The notes under the pieces were generated by a model. It worked only from the letters and a program-made list of their open reading frames with translations. It was not told the DNA's origin and ran no database searches. Both the position numbers and the translations under genes were made by a program. From positions 1 through 64,000 of the forward strand of contig JACXUM010000002.1 in the NCBI GenBank assembly GCA_014763895.1: DNA of 64,000 nucleotides, in the 5' to 3' direction. Shown in pieces: positions 25,310 through 34,627 of the stretch; the first letter of the stretch is position 1, and every line of letters starts with the position of its first letter. This DNA comes from Campylobacterales bacterium (GTDB lineage: Bacteria > Campylobacterota > Campylobacteria > Campylobacterales > Sulfurovaceae).

Positions 25310-25470
25310 TTATCACTTTGGTAACATGTTGTATCTACTAAAAATAGTTTTTTTATGAGCGCATCAAATGTCCGAGTGGCTAAATAGCATAAGATGCCTT
25401 CGGGAGAGGTGATTGTAGATCTTTGGTTTTGTGATATAATTTCTAAAAATGATATCCCAAAGGCGGGCTT

Positions 25471-26253
25471 ATGAGACTCTCGGATGAGCAGTTAGAACAA
25501 TTTGACAGAGACGGTTTTATCGTTTTACGCGATTTTGCCCCTAAAGAACAGTGTGAAGCGATACTGGATGTGGCAAAAACCCATCTTAAATACCGCATCG
25601 AGCCTTTGGAGACAGAAACAGGTTATGATCAAAAAGACAAAGCCTATCGTACGGACGTAGCAGATTATCGCAGCCTGTTTCAGGAGGAATTGGCCCCTGT
25701 AAGGCGATTGAGACAGGTATATGAGCGGGATATCCTCTTCAAAGAGTGGATGGAAGATGCCAAGATACGACCGATACTTGAGCAGATTTTGAGAGACAAG
25801 GTTGTCCTGACACTGGCACATCACAACTCTATCATGACCAAAATGCCGCATGTAAGCACACAGACCAGATGGCATCAGGACAGGCGGTATTGGCGCTATA
25901 CGGACAATAATCTCGTAAGTGTCTGGCTGGCTTTGGGAGAAGAATACAGCGATAACGGCGTGCTTGAATTCATGCCGGGAAGTCACCGTATGCATTTTGA
26001 TGCGGACCAGTTTGACGAAAAAGAGTATTTCAGGGAAGACAGTCCCAAAAATAGTGCACTGATACAATCCAAAGTCTCAACCAGACTGCAGAGAGGGGAT
26101 GTCGTTATCTTCCATTCTCTTTTGCTTCACAGGGCCAATAAAAACGATACCGATGAGCCAAAGATCGCTTTTGTCTATACAGTCAAAGGGTCACGTACCA
26201 AAGCGATAGAGAACACAAGGTCCTCTGCGTATTCTGAAGTAGCATTGGATTGA
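25471..26253 (+). CDS. phytanoyl-CoA dioxygenase (PhyH) family protein
   Basis: Fe(II)/2-oxoglutarate-dependent oxygenase of 260 aa. The start LSDEQLEQFDRDGFIVLRDF is typical of PhyH proteins. The iron facial triad is visible: H and D in TRWHQDRRYWRY (about residues 133-144) and a later H in FHSLLLHRANKN (about 212-223), with an Arg/Lys region after it for 2-oxoglutarate. GVLEFMPGSHR is also conserved. Family members hydroxylate many small molecules, so the substrate is unknown. No neighbour hints at one: a glycosyltransferase diverges upstream and trxA lies downstream. Confidence 0.9.
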   Translation: MRLSDEQLEQFDRDGFIVLRDFAPKEQCEAILDVAKTHLKYRIEPLETETGYDQKDKAYRTDVADYRSLFQEELAPVRRLRQVYERDILFKEWMEDAKIRPILEQILRDKVVLTLAHHNSIMTKMPHVSTQTRWHQDRRYWRYTDNNLVSVWLALGEEYSDNGVLEFMPGSHRMHFDADQFDEKEYFREDSPKNSALIQSKVSTRLQRGDVVIFHSLLLHRANKNDTDEPKIAFVYTVKGSRTKAIENTRSSAYSEVALD

Positions 26254-26301
26254 CAAAACGACACAATGACGGTAAGAGTCTAACAGAAGTACAAAAAAGG
26301 G

Positions 26302-26330
26302 TTGACAAAATAAAAAAGATAAGTTATAAC
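26302..26330 (+). promoter_or_regulatory. sigma-70 promoter of trxA
   Basis: TTGACA (26302-26307), 17 bases, TATAAC (26325-26330). A second TATAAT at 26356-26361 may give another start site. Both lie before the AAAGGAT ribosome binding site of trxA. Confidence 0.65.
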
Positions 26331-26391
26331 AATGACTCATTAACGTACATTAGTGTATAATAAATATTATCAATCATGAAAGGATATAAAT

Positions 26392-26709
26392 ATGGGTAAA
26401 TATGTAGAATTGACATCAGCAAACTTTGATGCAACAGTAGCTGAAGGTGTAACAATGGTAGATTTTTGGGCTCCATGGTGCGGACCTTGTAGAATGATCG
26501 CTCCGGTTATCGAAGAGCTTGCCGCAGATTTCGAAGGTAAAGCGACTATCGCAAAAGTAAATACGGATGAAGAGCAGGAATTGGCTATCAAATACGGAAT
26601 CAGATCAATCCCTGCAATTCTTTTCTTTAAAAACGGTGAAGTAGTGGATCAAATGATAGGTGCAGCTTCTAAAGATGCATTTGCTGAAAAATTGAACGCT
26701 CAACTTTAA
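26392..26709 (+). CDS. trxA: thioredoxin
   Basis: Cytoplasmic dithiol reductant of 105 aa. The active site WAPWCGPCRM (C30, C33) and the cis-proline region (IRSIPAILFFKNGE) are standard. Residues such as FDATVAEG at the start fit thioredoxin 1. The gene has a clear TTGACA/TATAAC promoter and AAAGGAT ribosome binding site, and is followed by a terminator-like hairpin and then trxB, its reductase. The pair drives reduction of ribonucleotide reductase and peroxiredoxins such as Bcp (40310). Confidence 0.98.
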   Translation: MGKYVELTSANFDATVAEGVTMVDFWAPWCGPCRMIAPVIEELAADFEGKATIAKVNTDEEQELAIKYGIRSIPAILFFKNGEVVDQMIGAASKDAFAEKLNAQL

Positions 26710-26747
26710 TAAAGCATTTGGCACAATGTGCCAGGTCTTCATCCAAC

Positions 26748-26776
26748 ACCGGGTTTGCCGCTTGAGGAAGCCCGGT
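26748..26776 (+). terminator. terminator-like hairpin after trxA
   Basis: ACCGGGTTT pairs with AAGCCCGGT (one mismatch-like G-T) around an 11-base loop, with GGGTTGTTTTT shortly after. A smaller TGGCAC/GTGCCA hairpin precedes it. It likely limits read-through to trxB. Confidence 0.6.
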
Positions 26777-26904
26777 AAATGGGTTGTTTTTAATTACATT
26801 CGTATCTACATTTAGATAAAATCTCTTAAAATCTTTAGTCAAGTATTTACACTATATTAAGTAATTATTTGATTAAATATTTTAAACCCTCAAAAGGAAT
26901 TGAA

Positions 26905-27843
26905 ATGCTTGATTGTGCGATTATCGGCGGGGGGCCGGCCGGTCTTACAGCCGGTTTGTATGCAACACGCGGCGGGCTTAAAAATGTAACGCTTTTTGAA
27001 ATGGGAATGCCCGGAGGGCAGATCACGCAAAGTTCGGAGATCGAGAACTATCCTGGATATTTTGAACATGGTAAAACAGGTATGGATTTTATGGATACTT
27101 GGCAGGAGCAGTGTTTCCATTTCGGGCTTAAACATGAGATGAAAAAAGTCCAAAAAGTCCAAAAAGCGGATGAGCATTTTGTGGTTACGTTTGAAAACGG
27201 TGAGAGTACGCTTTCAAGGACTGTCGTTGTATGTACCGGAAGTACGCCAAAAAGAGCCGGATTCAAGGGGGAAAATGAATTCTTCGGGAAAGGTGTCAGT
27301 ACTTGTGCGACCTGTGACGGATTCTTTTACAAGAACAGACCGGTTGCAGTCCTTGGAGGCGGGGATACGGCACTTGAAGAAGCGTATTATCTTTCCAACA
27401 TCTGTTCTGAAGTCTTTGTGATCCATCGGCGTGATCATTTCAGGGCGGCTCCTTCAACTGTGGACAGGGCACAAAGAAAAGAGAATATCCATTTTGTACT
27501 GGAAAGTACGGTTGAAGAAGTCATGGGTGATGCCATGGGAGTAACCGGTGTCAAGATAAAGGATAAAAGCGGAGAACTCTCTACTCTGGAGGTACCAGGT
27601 CTCTTTGTTTTTGTTGGACAGAATGTCAATAACGATGTTTTAAAAACAAATGATGGGTCTTTTATCTGTGATGTGAATGAGGCGGGTCAGGTTATAGTGG
27701 ATTTGAGCATGAGAACTTCGTTGGAAGGTCTTTTTGCTGCAGGTGACATACGTATAGAGGCACCTAAACAAGTAGTATGTGCAGCCGGTGACGGTGCGAC
27801 GGCTGCATTGGGAGCGATTTCATATATTCAGGAGCAAGCATAA
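26905..27843 (+). CDS. trxB: thioredoxin-disulfide reductase
   Basis: FAD-dependent enzyme that uses NADPH to reduce thioredoxin. The track start at 26869 is a TTG; ATG at 26905 after AAAGGAATT gives 312 aa, the normal length. The FAD-binding [17 protein letters not shown], the redox pair CATCDGFF (about residue 135), the NADPH-binding [12 protein letters not shown] and the final [16 protein letters not shown] region are all present (here [18 protein letters not shown]). It is followed directly by dapB. Confidence 0.97.
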   Translation: MLDCAIIGGGPAGLTAGLYATRGGLKNVTLFEMGMPGGQITQSSEIENYPGYFEHGKTGMDFMDTWQEQCFHFGLKHEMKKVQKVQKADEHFVVTFENGESTLSRTVVVCTGSTPKRAGFKGENEFFGKGVSTCATCDGFFYKNRPVAVLGGGDTALEEAYYLSNICSEVFVIHRRDHFRAAPSTVDRAQRKENIHFVLESTVEEVMGDAMGVTGVKIKDKSGELSTLEVPGLFVFVGQNVNNDVLKTNDGSFICDVNEAGQVIVDLSMRTSLEGLFAAGDIRIEAPKQVVCAAGDGATAALGAISYIQEQA

Positions 27844-27844
27844 T

Positions 27845-28627
27845 ATGACAGGAACAGGCAAGGCAAGAGTTGGTATTCTCGGAAGTACGGGGCGGGTCGG
27901 CAATCTGCTGATCGATAATTTGGCAAATGACCCTGAGCTGACTTTGGGTGCAGTACATGTTTTTGATGAAACAAACAGAACATTTGCGGCTGATGTAGTC
28001 GTGACAAACAGCATGAAGGTATTGTTGGAGAATTGTGATGTCGTGATCGATTTCTCTGCCCCGGAAGCAACGCAAGAACTTTGTGAGAGGGCATTGGAGC
28101 ATCCAAAACCTTTGGTTATTGCGACAACAGGATTTAATACCCATCAGCAAAATCTCCTAAGAGAAGCATCCAAAGAGATGCCGATTCTTTATGCATCCAA
28201 TATGTCAGCAGGCATTGCTTTGTTAAAACAGCTGGTAGAAAAGGCCTCTGCTACCTTGAGAGATTTTGATATCGAGATCGTAGAGCAGCACCATAGGCAT
28301 AAAGTCGATGCTCCAAGCGGAACTGCACTGACACTGGGTGAATTCGCGGCAAAAGGCAGAGGTTTGGATCTTGAAAAAGTGCGTATTTCAGGACGTGACG
28401 GGCAGATCGGTGCAAGAACAAAAGATGAAATCGCGGTAATGGCACTACGCGGGGGAGATGTCGTAGGACGTCACACTGTGGGGTTTTATAACGACGGAGA
28501 ATTTTTGGAGCTTCATCACACTGCAACCAGCAGAGAAACTTTTTCTAAGGGTGCGATCCGTGCGGCTAAATGGCTAGTCAAGCAAGAGAGCGGTTTTTAC
28601 TCTATCAATGATTGTTTAGGAATATAA
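27845..28627 (+). CDS. dapB: 4-hydroxy-tetrahydrodipicolinate reductase
   Basis: Reduces the dihydrodipicolinate precursor on the lysine and meso-diaminopimelate route for peptidoglycan. The track ORF starts too early; ATG at 27845, one base after the trxB stop, gives 260 aa. VGILGSTGRVGNLLIDNL is the nucleotide-binding start, VIATTGFNTHQQNLL the domain link, and VEQHHRHKVDAPSGTAL the catalytic His-His and Lys. RGGDVVGRHTV closes the substrate domain. It is followed one base later by purF. Confidence 0.97.
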   Translation: MTGTGKARVGILGSTGRVGNLLIDNLANDPELTLGAVHVFDETNRTFAADVVVTNSMKVLLENCDVVIDFSAPEATQELCERALEHPKPLVIATTGFNTHQQNLLREASKEMPILYASNMSAGIALLKQLVEKASATLRDFDIEIVEQHHRHKVDAPSGTALTLGEFAAKGRGLDLEKVRISGRDGQIGARTKDEIAVMALRGGDVVGRHTVGFYNDGEFLELHHTATSRETFSKGAIRAAKWLVKQESGFYSINDCLGI

Positions 28628-28628
28628 T

Positions 28629-29999
28629 ATGTGTGCAATAGTAGGTGTATATGGTGCAAAAAATGCGGCAAAGATAGCGTATTATGCGCTTTTCGCGATG
28701 CAGCATCGTGGGCAGGAGTCAACAGGAATCTCAACAGCTGACGGGGACAGGATCCACCTGATCAAAAAAAGAGGTTTGGTAACCGAGGTTTTTGATGAGC
28801 CGTCTTTTGAATTGTTGAGGGGAAATTGTGCGATTGGACATAACCGTTATTCGACAGCCGGAGCTGATTCGGTACTTGATGCACAGCCGGTATTTGCCAG
28901 GTATAAGCTTGGGGAGATATCGGTTGCACATAACGGAAATTTAGTCAACAAATATGAAGTGCGTAACCGTCTGATCGATAACGGTGCGATTTTCCAGACC
29001 GGTATGGATACAGAGAATATCGTCCATCTGATAGCAAAAAGCCAAAAAGATGCTTTGGTTGACCGTATTAAAGATATGTTGACAAAGATCGAAGGTGCGT
29101 ATTGTCTGGCAATCCAGAGCCGTTCAAAAATGTTCGTGATCCGAGATCGTTTTGGTATTCGTCCACTGAGCCTTGGAAGACTCAAAGACGGTGGATGGAT
29201 CATAGCGAGCGAGACCTGTGCATTTGATCTTGTCGGTGCAGAGTTTATCCGCGATGTGAGACCGGGAGAGATGTTGATTTTTGAAGAAGGTCAGGAACCT
29301 CAAAGTGAACAGATCTTTGAGCCGGATTTCCACCCGTGCGCATTTGAATATATCTATTTTGCAAGACCAGACTCGATCATCGACGGGAAAAATGTCTACC
29401 AGGCAAGACTTCAGATGGGACGTATGCTTGCAAAAGAATCGCCGGCTGAGGTTGACTTGGTATTACCAGTACCAGATAGCGGTGTGGCCGCTGCAAGAGG
29501 TTATGCTGAAGGTCTTGGAGTTCCTTTTGAAATGGGGATTGTTCGAAACCACTATGTGGGACGTACATTTATCGAGCCGACACAGGAGATCAGAGACCTG
29601 AAAGTCAAGCTCAAGCTCTCTCCTATCAGACATCTCATTGAAGGAAAATGTATTGCGATTATTGATGATTCATTGGTTAGAGGGACTACTTCAAAACAGA
29701 TCGTAAAAATGCTTTTGGAAGCAGGAGCTAAAGAGGTTCACATGCGTATTGCGGCACCTGAGATCAAGTATCCTTGCCGTTATGGTATCGATACTCCTAC
29801 GATGGAAGAGTTGATCTCATCTAGCCATAGTGTGGAAGAGATCGCCCAGATGATCGGTGCTACATCGCTTGGATTCCTCTCGGTAGAGGGGCTTGTTGAA
29901 GCTTTGGGGAGTGAGAGAACCTATTCATTGGTCAGTTTTGATGGGAACTATTTTGCTGGCGGCAATGCAAATAGTTTCGGCTGTGCGGATGATTGTTAA
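28629..29999 (+). CDS. purF: amidophosphoribosyltransferase
   Basis: First committed step of purine synthesis: transfers glutamine amide to PRPP. MCAIVGVYG starts the glutamine amidotransferase (Ntn hydrolase) domain, whose catalytic nucleophile is Cys2 after Met removal. The start here already has Cys at position 2, so no long propeptide is present. QHRGQESTGIST and GHNRYSTAG follow. The phosphoribosyltransferase half shows IAIIDDSLVRGTTSKQIVKML (PRPP loop). 456 aa is normal. Starts one base after dapB, as in other Campylobacterota. Confidence 0.97.
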   Translation: MCAIVGVYGAKNAAKIAYYALFAMQHRGQESTGISTADGDRIHLIKKRGLVTEVFDEPSFELLRGNCAIGHNRYSTAGADSVLDAQPVFARYKLGEISVAHNGNLVNKYEVRNRLIDNGAIFQTGMDTENIVHLIAKSQKDALVDRIKDMLTKIEGAYCLAIQSRSKMFVIRDRFGIRPLSLGRLKDGGWIIASETCAFDLVGAEFIRDVRPGEMLIFEEGQEPQSEQIFEPDFHPCAFEYIYFARPDSIIDGKNVYQARLQMGRMLAKESPAEVDLVLPVPDSGVAAARGYAEGLGVPFEMGIVRNHYVGRTFIEPTQEIRDLKVKLKLSPIRHLIEGKCIAIIDDSLVRGTTSKQIVKMLLEAGAKEVHMRIAAPEIKYPCRYGIDTPTMEELISSSHSVEEIAQMIGATSLGFLSVEGLVEALGSERTYSLVSFDGNYFAGGNANSFGCADDC

Positions 30000-30008
30000 G
30001 GGTTAATT

Positions 30009-30965
30009 TTGGAACAACTCAATACGTTTGGCAGATATCTCAAAAAAAAATTTAAGACCAAGGTGTGCAAGATACCTTTGGGCTTGAGTGGGTTTACCTG
30101 TCCAAATATTGACGGGACAGTTGCCAAAGGCGGCTGTACTTTTTGCTTAAACGACTCTTTCAGCCCGAATCTTTCTCAGAATGCGGGCAAGATATTCCTC
30201 AACCTTAAAAGCACCTCCAATCCCATTTTGGATAAACAGCTCCAAGAAATGGATGAACAGATCACAAGAACCCGAGAAATGATGCGCACCAAATGGGGGA
30301 TTAAGAAGTTTTTAGTCTATTTTCAGGCTTTTACCAATACCTATGCCCCTTTTGAAACGCTTAAAACACTCTATGACAAAGCATTAAGTTACGAAGATGT
30401 CGTTGGGCTCAGCATCGGAACGAGAAGTGACAGTGTTACGCCCGAAGTATTGGATTATCTGGTAGAACTGAGCAAAACCAAAGAAATATGGATCGAATAC
30501 GGTATACAATCGATCTATAATGAAACCCTGGAACGTATAAACCGCGGGCATGATGCTCTGAATGTTGAACAGGCTATCAAGGAAGCAAAGGGAAGGGGGT
30601 TGAATGTCTGCGGGCATTTGATCTTCGGATTGCCGGGTGAAACACAGGAGATGATGCTCAATTCTGCCAAAGCTGCCTACGAATGGGGGATTGATTCGGT
30701 CAAATATCATCCATTATATGTGGTCAAGCATACCCTGCTTGCCAATGAATACCTACAAGGGGAATTTGAACCGATCAGCAAGGAAGAGTATATCGATACA
30801 TTGATCAAAGCGATCAGGCTCAAACCTGACTATGTAAGTATCCAACGGATCACTGCAGGGATCGATGATGATACGCTTTTGGCACCCCAGTGGTGCAGTC
30901 TTCCAAAGAATAAGATGCTGGTCTATATCAACGAAGCCCTCCGTAAAGAGGGATGGGTCTATTAG
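30009..30965 (+). CDS. radical SAM protein, TIGR01212 (YhcC/YtqA) family
   Basis: A 318-aa Elp3-like radical SAM protein whose function is not firmly known. The cluster motif is the family form FTCPNIDGTVAKGGCTFC, with a long C-x13-C-x2-C spacing rather than C-x3-C-x2-C. Other blocks are YFQAFTNTYAPFETLKTLYD, GTRSDSV, EYGIQSIYNETLERINRGHD and HLIFGLPGETQEMM. It starts with TTG after AAGGG, 9 bp after purF. It runs 4 bp into the convergent Hsp20-like gene. Confidence 0.9.
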   Translation: MEQLNTFGRYLKKKFKTKVCKIPLGLSGFTCPNIDGTVAKGGCTFCLNDSFSPNLSQNAGKIFLNLKSTSNPILDKQLQEMDEQITRTREMMRTKWGIKKFLVYFQAFTNTYAPFETLKTLYDKALSYEDVVGLSIGTRSDSVTPEVLDYLVELSKTKEIWIEYGIQSIYNETLERINRGHDALNVEQAIKEAKGRGLNVCGHLIFGLPGETQEMMLNSAKAAYEWGIDSVKYHPLYVVKHTLLANEYLQGEFEPISKEEYIDTLIKAIRLKPDYVSIQRITAGIDDDTLLAPQWCSLPKNKMLVYINEALRKEGWVY

Positions 30966-31633
30966 ATCACTGGGGCAGAGGCTTTTGGTAGAGCCTGATT
31001 GTTTCTGTCAGGTATTTTTGAAGTGTTATTTTCAGGCTGTTTGACAGGCTGAACTGTAGCATTGCTCTCAGTTTGTGCAGGTTGGATGGCTGAGGTATTT
31101 TTGGAGGATATTTTGGGAATCGAGATAATCAAATACTCTTCATCCTCTTTTGTGTCCATAGCCGCTGTATCTGCATCAAACGGAAGTGAAAAACTTTGTA
31201 TCGTAGAGCTGTTTGCATAGCTTACCATCTGGCCGTATTGGTTTTTTTTCTCGCTGTTTCGTGTTTGCGTGATCTGAATGGTTAAGCGGTGGTTTTTAGT
31301 GGTAATGTTGACATTCGAATCTTTTGGCCGCATGATGCTGATCTCATAATGGGTTCCTTTATCTTTCAATTGGGATGAAGTTACTGTAGCATGTCTCATG
31401 ATCGGGTGCTTGGGTATACTGTGCAATGAGGCATTATAAAAATCCTTGTCAAACTCTTCAAACATTCTGTCCATCTCTTCCTGCATATGCTGCATTCGTT
31501 GAACCTGGCGTTCAAAGAGGGTGTCGGTATCCATTTGCTGAATAGAAGGTTGGGTATTGGTTTGTGCAGTAAGCAAAGAAGTGGCAAAAATGGATGAAGT
31601 GATCAACACAGGGATCATTTTTGTAAATTTCAT
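30962..31633 (-). CDS. secreted Hsp20-like (alpha-crystallin domain) protein
   Basis: The track ORF starts at 31669, but ATG at 31633 after GGAGAATTG begins a good signal peptide (MKFTKMIPVLITSSIFATSLLTAQ). The mature protein has a helical segment (RMQHMQEEMDRMFEEF), then an alpha-crystallin-like domain with HYEISIMRPKDSNVNITTKN and HRLTIQIT, followed by STIQSFSLPFDADTAAMDTKEDEEYLIISIPK. This is the small heat-shock layout, but exported. A Gln/Pro/Asn/Thr-rich tail of about 45 residues ends the chain. A periplasmic holdase role is inference. It overlaps the radical SAM gene by 4 bp at the 3' end. Confidence 0.8.
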   Translation of the reverse strand: MKFTKMIPVLITSSIFATSLLTAQTNTQPSIQQMDTDTLFERQVQRMQHMQEEMDRMFEEFDKDFYNASLHSIPKHPIMRHATVTSSQLKDKGTHYEISIMRPKDSNVNITTKNHRLTIQITQTRNSEKKNQYGQMVSYANSSTIQSFSLPFDADTAAMDTKEDEEYLIISIPKISSKNTSAIQPAQTESNATVQPVKQPENNTSKIPDRNNQALPKASAPVI

Positions 31634-31726
31634 ACAATTCTCCTTCAATGATTTTGGTCTTTGGACCATTAGGTATATTGTAAAAAATCAAGGTTAATTG
31701 AAATTTAATGGAGGCAAATAGAAAAA

Positions 31727-32392
31727 TTATTTTTTTCTATTCTCTTTCTCCGTGATCCCGCTCATGCCAAAACGTCTGGCGAGTTCCTGTTTGACCCGGT
31801 CAGGCGAGATCTCACGATATCCCAGGCCTACCAGCGCATGATAGAGCAGATCGGCACTTTCATAGATGACCTGCTCATCACCCTCTCCGGCAATCGCGAC
31901 ACAGACCTCGTCGGCTTCTTCACGGATCTTGGAGAGCATCAATTCTTTATCGTTTAGAAGTTTTTTCGTCCAGGACTTGGTCTCTTCGCTGCTGTTTTTG
32001 CGTTCCAGGATCGTGTGGTAAAGTGTATCAACAACGCCATAGATGGCATCAGTATCTACTGCTTGATCCAAAATGACTTTATCTTGTACTACAGAAGTGA
32101 AAAAACAGCTTTTGCGGCCCGTATGACAGGCTACACCGTTTTGCTTGACCTTTAAAATAATGGTATCCGCATCGCAGTCAAGCAGGATATCTTTGATCTC
32201 CTGAGTATGGTTCGAACTTTCGCCTTTTTTCCAGATACGCTGTTTGCTTCTGCTAAAATAGTGTGCATATCCAGTAGCAAGCGTCAGTTCATAGGCTTCC
32301 TGATTCATATAGGCAAGCATGAGAACGTCATTGGTTTCATAATCTTGGGCGATAGCAGGGATAAGTGGATTTTTTTGCCAGTCAATGTGCAT
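31727..32392 (-). CDS. hisIE: bifunctional phosphoribosyl-AMP cyclohydrolase/phosphoribosyl-ATP pyrophosphatase
   Basis: Steps 2 and 3 of histidine synthesis in one chain of 221 aa. The HisI domain (residues 1-105) has the zinc/metal motif LDCDADTIILKVKQNGVACHTGRKSCF. The HisE domain (about 115-205) has KLLNDKELMLSKIREEADEV and ESADLLYHALVGL, a MazG-like helical fold. Both active sites look complete. It is a single gene, not in a his operon. The PHP phosphatase at 59.7 kb may provide the histidinol-phosphatase step. Confidence 0.95.
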   Translation of the reverse strand: MHIDWQKNPLIPAIAQDYETNDVLMLAYMNQEAYELTLATGYAHYFSRSKQRIWKKGESSNHTQEIKDILLDCDADTIILKVKQNGVACHTGRKSCFFTSVVQDKVILDQAVDTDAIYGVVDTLYHTILERKNSSEETKSWTKKLLNDKELMLSKIREEADEVCVAIAGEGDEQVIYESADLLYHALVGLGYREISPDRVKQELARRFGMSGITEKENRKK

Positions 32393-32467
32393 AATGTTTC
32401 TCCATCAAAGGAGCATTTGGTTAGGAGTGACCGATCAAAGTCGAATCATCACAACCAAATACTAAAT

Positions 32468-33592
32468 TTATTTTTGAGTACTTAAGGTTTTTTCTTTGCT
32501 TTTGGCATCTACCCAGATATTTGGTACAGAACCGCCAGGTGTCAGGAAGATCTGTGCATCTTTATTGACCTGCAATGCTTCATTGAACTTAGCTTGTGTT
32601 TTGATCTGTTCAAGCTGAAGCAGTTCAGGAGTCAGGGAATCTGAGATCAGTTTATTTGCCTTTGCCTGTTCTTCAGCCTCGATACGGATCTTGTCAGCCT
32701 GACCTTGTGCCTCGATACGATTTCTTTCGGCTTCCCCGCGTGCAATCTCAGCCTGTCTTTGTGCTTCCTGTTTTGCTTTCTCTTTTTGCTGTTCTGCGAT
32801 CGTTACATCCTGTTTGGCGATCTGTACGCGTTCGATCTGATCTTTGATCTTTGCAGGAAGATCGATGTTTCTAAGCTCCACCGAAGAGAGGATAACAGGC
32901 TGTCCTTCGACTGCATTGACCCTTTCACCGATTTTCGTTCCTATGGCCGAAGCGATCTCGTTTCGCATTTCAGGAAGCTGCTCAGCCGTATATTGGCCGA
33001 TGACGTCGCGCACGACTTCACGTACCTTTGAGTTGATGATCTTCTCTTCCCAGCTCGCACCCCATTTTTCGATCGTCATCGGTGCAGTTTCGGCTTTGAG
33101 GCGGTACTGCACCGCAAGATCGATATTGACCGTCAAACCGCGCTTATCCAGAACCTGGATGGCAGGGTTTCTTTTCAGCCCGCCTTCGAATGTTTCACCG
33201 GAGATCGATCCCTTTGCATAATTGTCACCGACCATGCTGGTTTCTGTTGTGCTATAGGTGATCAGCCTGATACGGGTATTGACAGGAATAATCTTTTGAA
33301 ATACCGGGATATAAAAATGCAACCCAGCTTCAAGCGGCTGTGATTCAAATTTACCGGTGGTAACTTTGATCCCCACTTCCCCTGAGTTAATGATCGTAAA
33401 CGGTTTAAGAACAAAAAGAGCAAAACCTACAGCAAGCAATACCAATAGCCATGAAGCACCTTTCCCCATATTGCCAAGAGGATTTTCAAAACCACCTCCC
33501 TGGCTGCCTCCATAGTTGTTTTGAGAGTTGTCAGTGTTCATACCACTGCTGGGTCTTTTTTTCTTAAAATAGTCGTTCATGTCTGCCGGCAC
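32468..33592 (-). CDS. SPFH/prohibitin (HflK-like) membrane protein
   Basis: A 374-aa protein with a short Asn/Gly/Ser-rich cytoplasmic start, one membrane helix (about residues 48-66) and an SPFH/band-7 domain (NSGEVGIKVTTGKFESQPLEAGLHFYIPVFQKI). A long Glu/Gln/Ala-rich coiled coil follows (QQKEKAKQEAQRQAEIARGEAERNRIE). Family members form membrane rings that scaffold or restrain proteases such as FtsH. The start is GTG at 33592 after AGGAAA, or ATG at 33580. It sits 20 bp from ilvE, the same pairing as in Campylobacter. Which SPFH subgroup it belongs to is not settled. Confidence 0.88.
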   Translation of the reverse strand: MPADMNDYFKKKRPSSGMNTDNSQNNYGGSQGGGFENPLGNMGKGASWLLVLLAVGFALFVLKPFTIINSGEVGIKVTTGKFESQPLEAGLHFYIPVFQKIIPVNTRIRLITYSTTETSMVGDNYAKGSISGETFEGGLKRNPAIQVLDKRGLTVNIDLAVQYRLKAETAPMTIEKWGASWEEKIINSKVREVVRDVIGQYTAEQLPEMRNEIASAIGTKIGERVNAVEGQPVILSSVELRNIDLPAKIKDQIERVQIAKQDVTIAEQQKEKAKQEAQRQAEIARGEAERNRIEAQGQADKIRIEAEEQAKANKLISDSLTPELLQLEQIKTQAKFNEALQVNKDAQIFLTPGGSVPNIWVDAKSKEKTLSTQK

Positions 33593-33612
33593 GTCATTTT
33601 CCTTTCAATCGA

Positions 33613-34533
33613 TTAGTTAATATATGTCAAATGTTTGATATATTTTTCGTTTCTGCCGCTTACGGCATCAAAGTATGCACTCTGAAGTTTTTCCGTGATC
33701 GGACCTCTTGAGCCGCAGCCGATGATACGTGCATCTACTTCACGGATCGGCGTTACTTCTGCAGCCGTTCCGGTAAAGAACGCTTCATCTGCAATATAGA
33801 TCTCTTCTCGTGTGATACGTCTTCTAACCACTTTGATACCCATATCTTCAGCGAGGTCTATAACCGTTTGCTGTGTAATAGACTCAAGTGTGTTGTCGTT
33901 CGGCGGAGAGATTAAGACCCCGTCACGTACCACGAAGAAACACGCACCGCTGGCTTCAGCGATATATCCCTGGTCATCTCTGAGCAATGCCTCATCATAC
34001 CCAGCTTCAACAGCTTCGTATTTTGCCATTTGGCTGTTAAGATAATTGGCTACGGCTTTTGCTTTACCCATACCTGAAGTGTTCGGTGTTCGCGTGAAAG
34101 AGGAGATCTTAACCCTTACACCTTTTTTGAGGCCTTCTTCGCCAAGGTATGCACCCCATTTCCATGCAGAGATCGAGACATTGACCGGTGCATCTTTATG
34201 ATAAAGTCCCATAACACCGTATCCAAGATAGACAAGCGGTCTAATATAGGCACCCTCAGAAAGTTCATTCTCCTGTAACAATTTTACTTGTGCTTCATTG
34301 AGTTCTTCCAAGGTAAAAGGGACATCCATCAATGTCATTTTTGCCGAGTTCAAGAGTCTTTGCGTATGTTCTTTGAGTTTAAAGATCGCACATCTTCCGT
34401 CTACCGTTTGATAGGCTTTTGTACCTTCGATCGCACCATTTCCGTAATGCAATGTATGGGTAAGGACATGCACCTTGGCATCATTCCAAGGAACCATTTC
34501 ACCATCCATCCAAATATATTTGGCTTCATTCAT
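33613..34533 (-). CDS. ilvE: branched-chain amino acid aminotransferase
   Basis: PLP fold type IV aminotransferase of 306 aa that makes Leu, Ile and Val from their keto acids. The catalytic Lys lies in the YLNSQMAKYEAVEAGYDEALLRD region and the cofactor-binding DNTLESITQQTVIDLAEDMGI and EAFFTGTAAEVTPIREV follow. The start NEAKYIWMDGEMVPWNDAKVHVLTHTLHYGNGAIEG is typical. It diverges from the aldehyde dehydrogenase over a 94-bp gap and is probably co-transcribed with the SPFH gene downstream. Confidence 0.96.
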   Translation of the reverse strand: MNEAKYIWMDGEMVPWNDAKVHVLTHTLHYGNGAIEGTKAYQTVDGRCAIFKLKEHTQRLLNSAKMTLMDVPFTLEELNEAQVKLLQENELSEGAYIRPLVYLGYGVMGLYHKDAPVNVSISAWKWGAYLGEEGLKKGVRVKISSFTRTPNTSGMGKAKAVANYLNSQMAKYEAVEAGYDEALLRDDQGYIAEASGACFFVVRDGVLISPPNDNTLESITQQTVIDLAEDMGIKVVRRRITREEIYIADEAFFTGTAAEVTPIREVDARIIGCGSRGPITEKLQSAYFDAVSGRNEKYIKHLTYIN

Positions 34534-34627
34534 GTTTCTCTACTCCAGATATGCCCTGCGGGCAGTCAAAATTGATGGGCTATTTTAACTAAATTTTTGT
34601 TAGAATCCATTTATTATCGCTAAAAGG

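Noticed and set aside
25370-25390. tRNA gene
   Set aside because: A D-arm-like stretch (gtccgagtggctaa) is present, but there is no anticodon arm, T-arm or acceptor stem.
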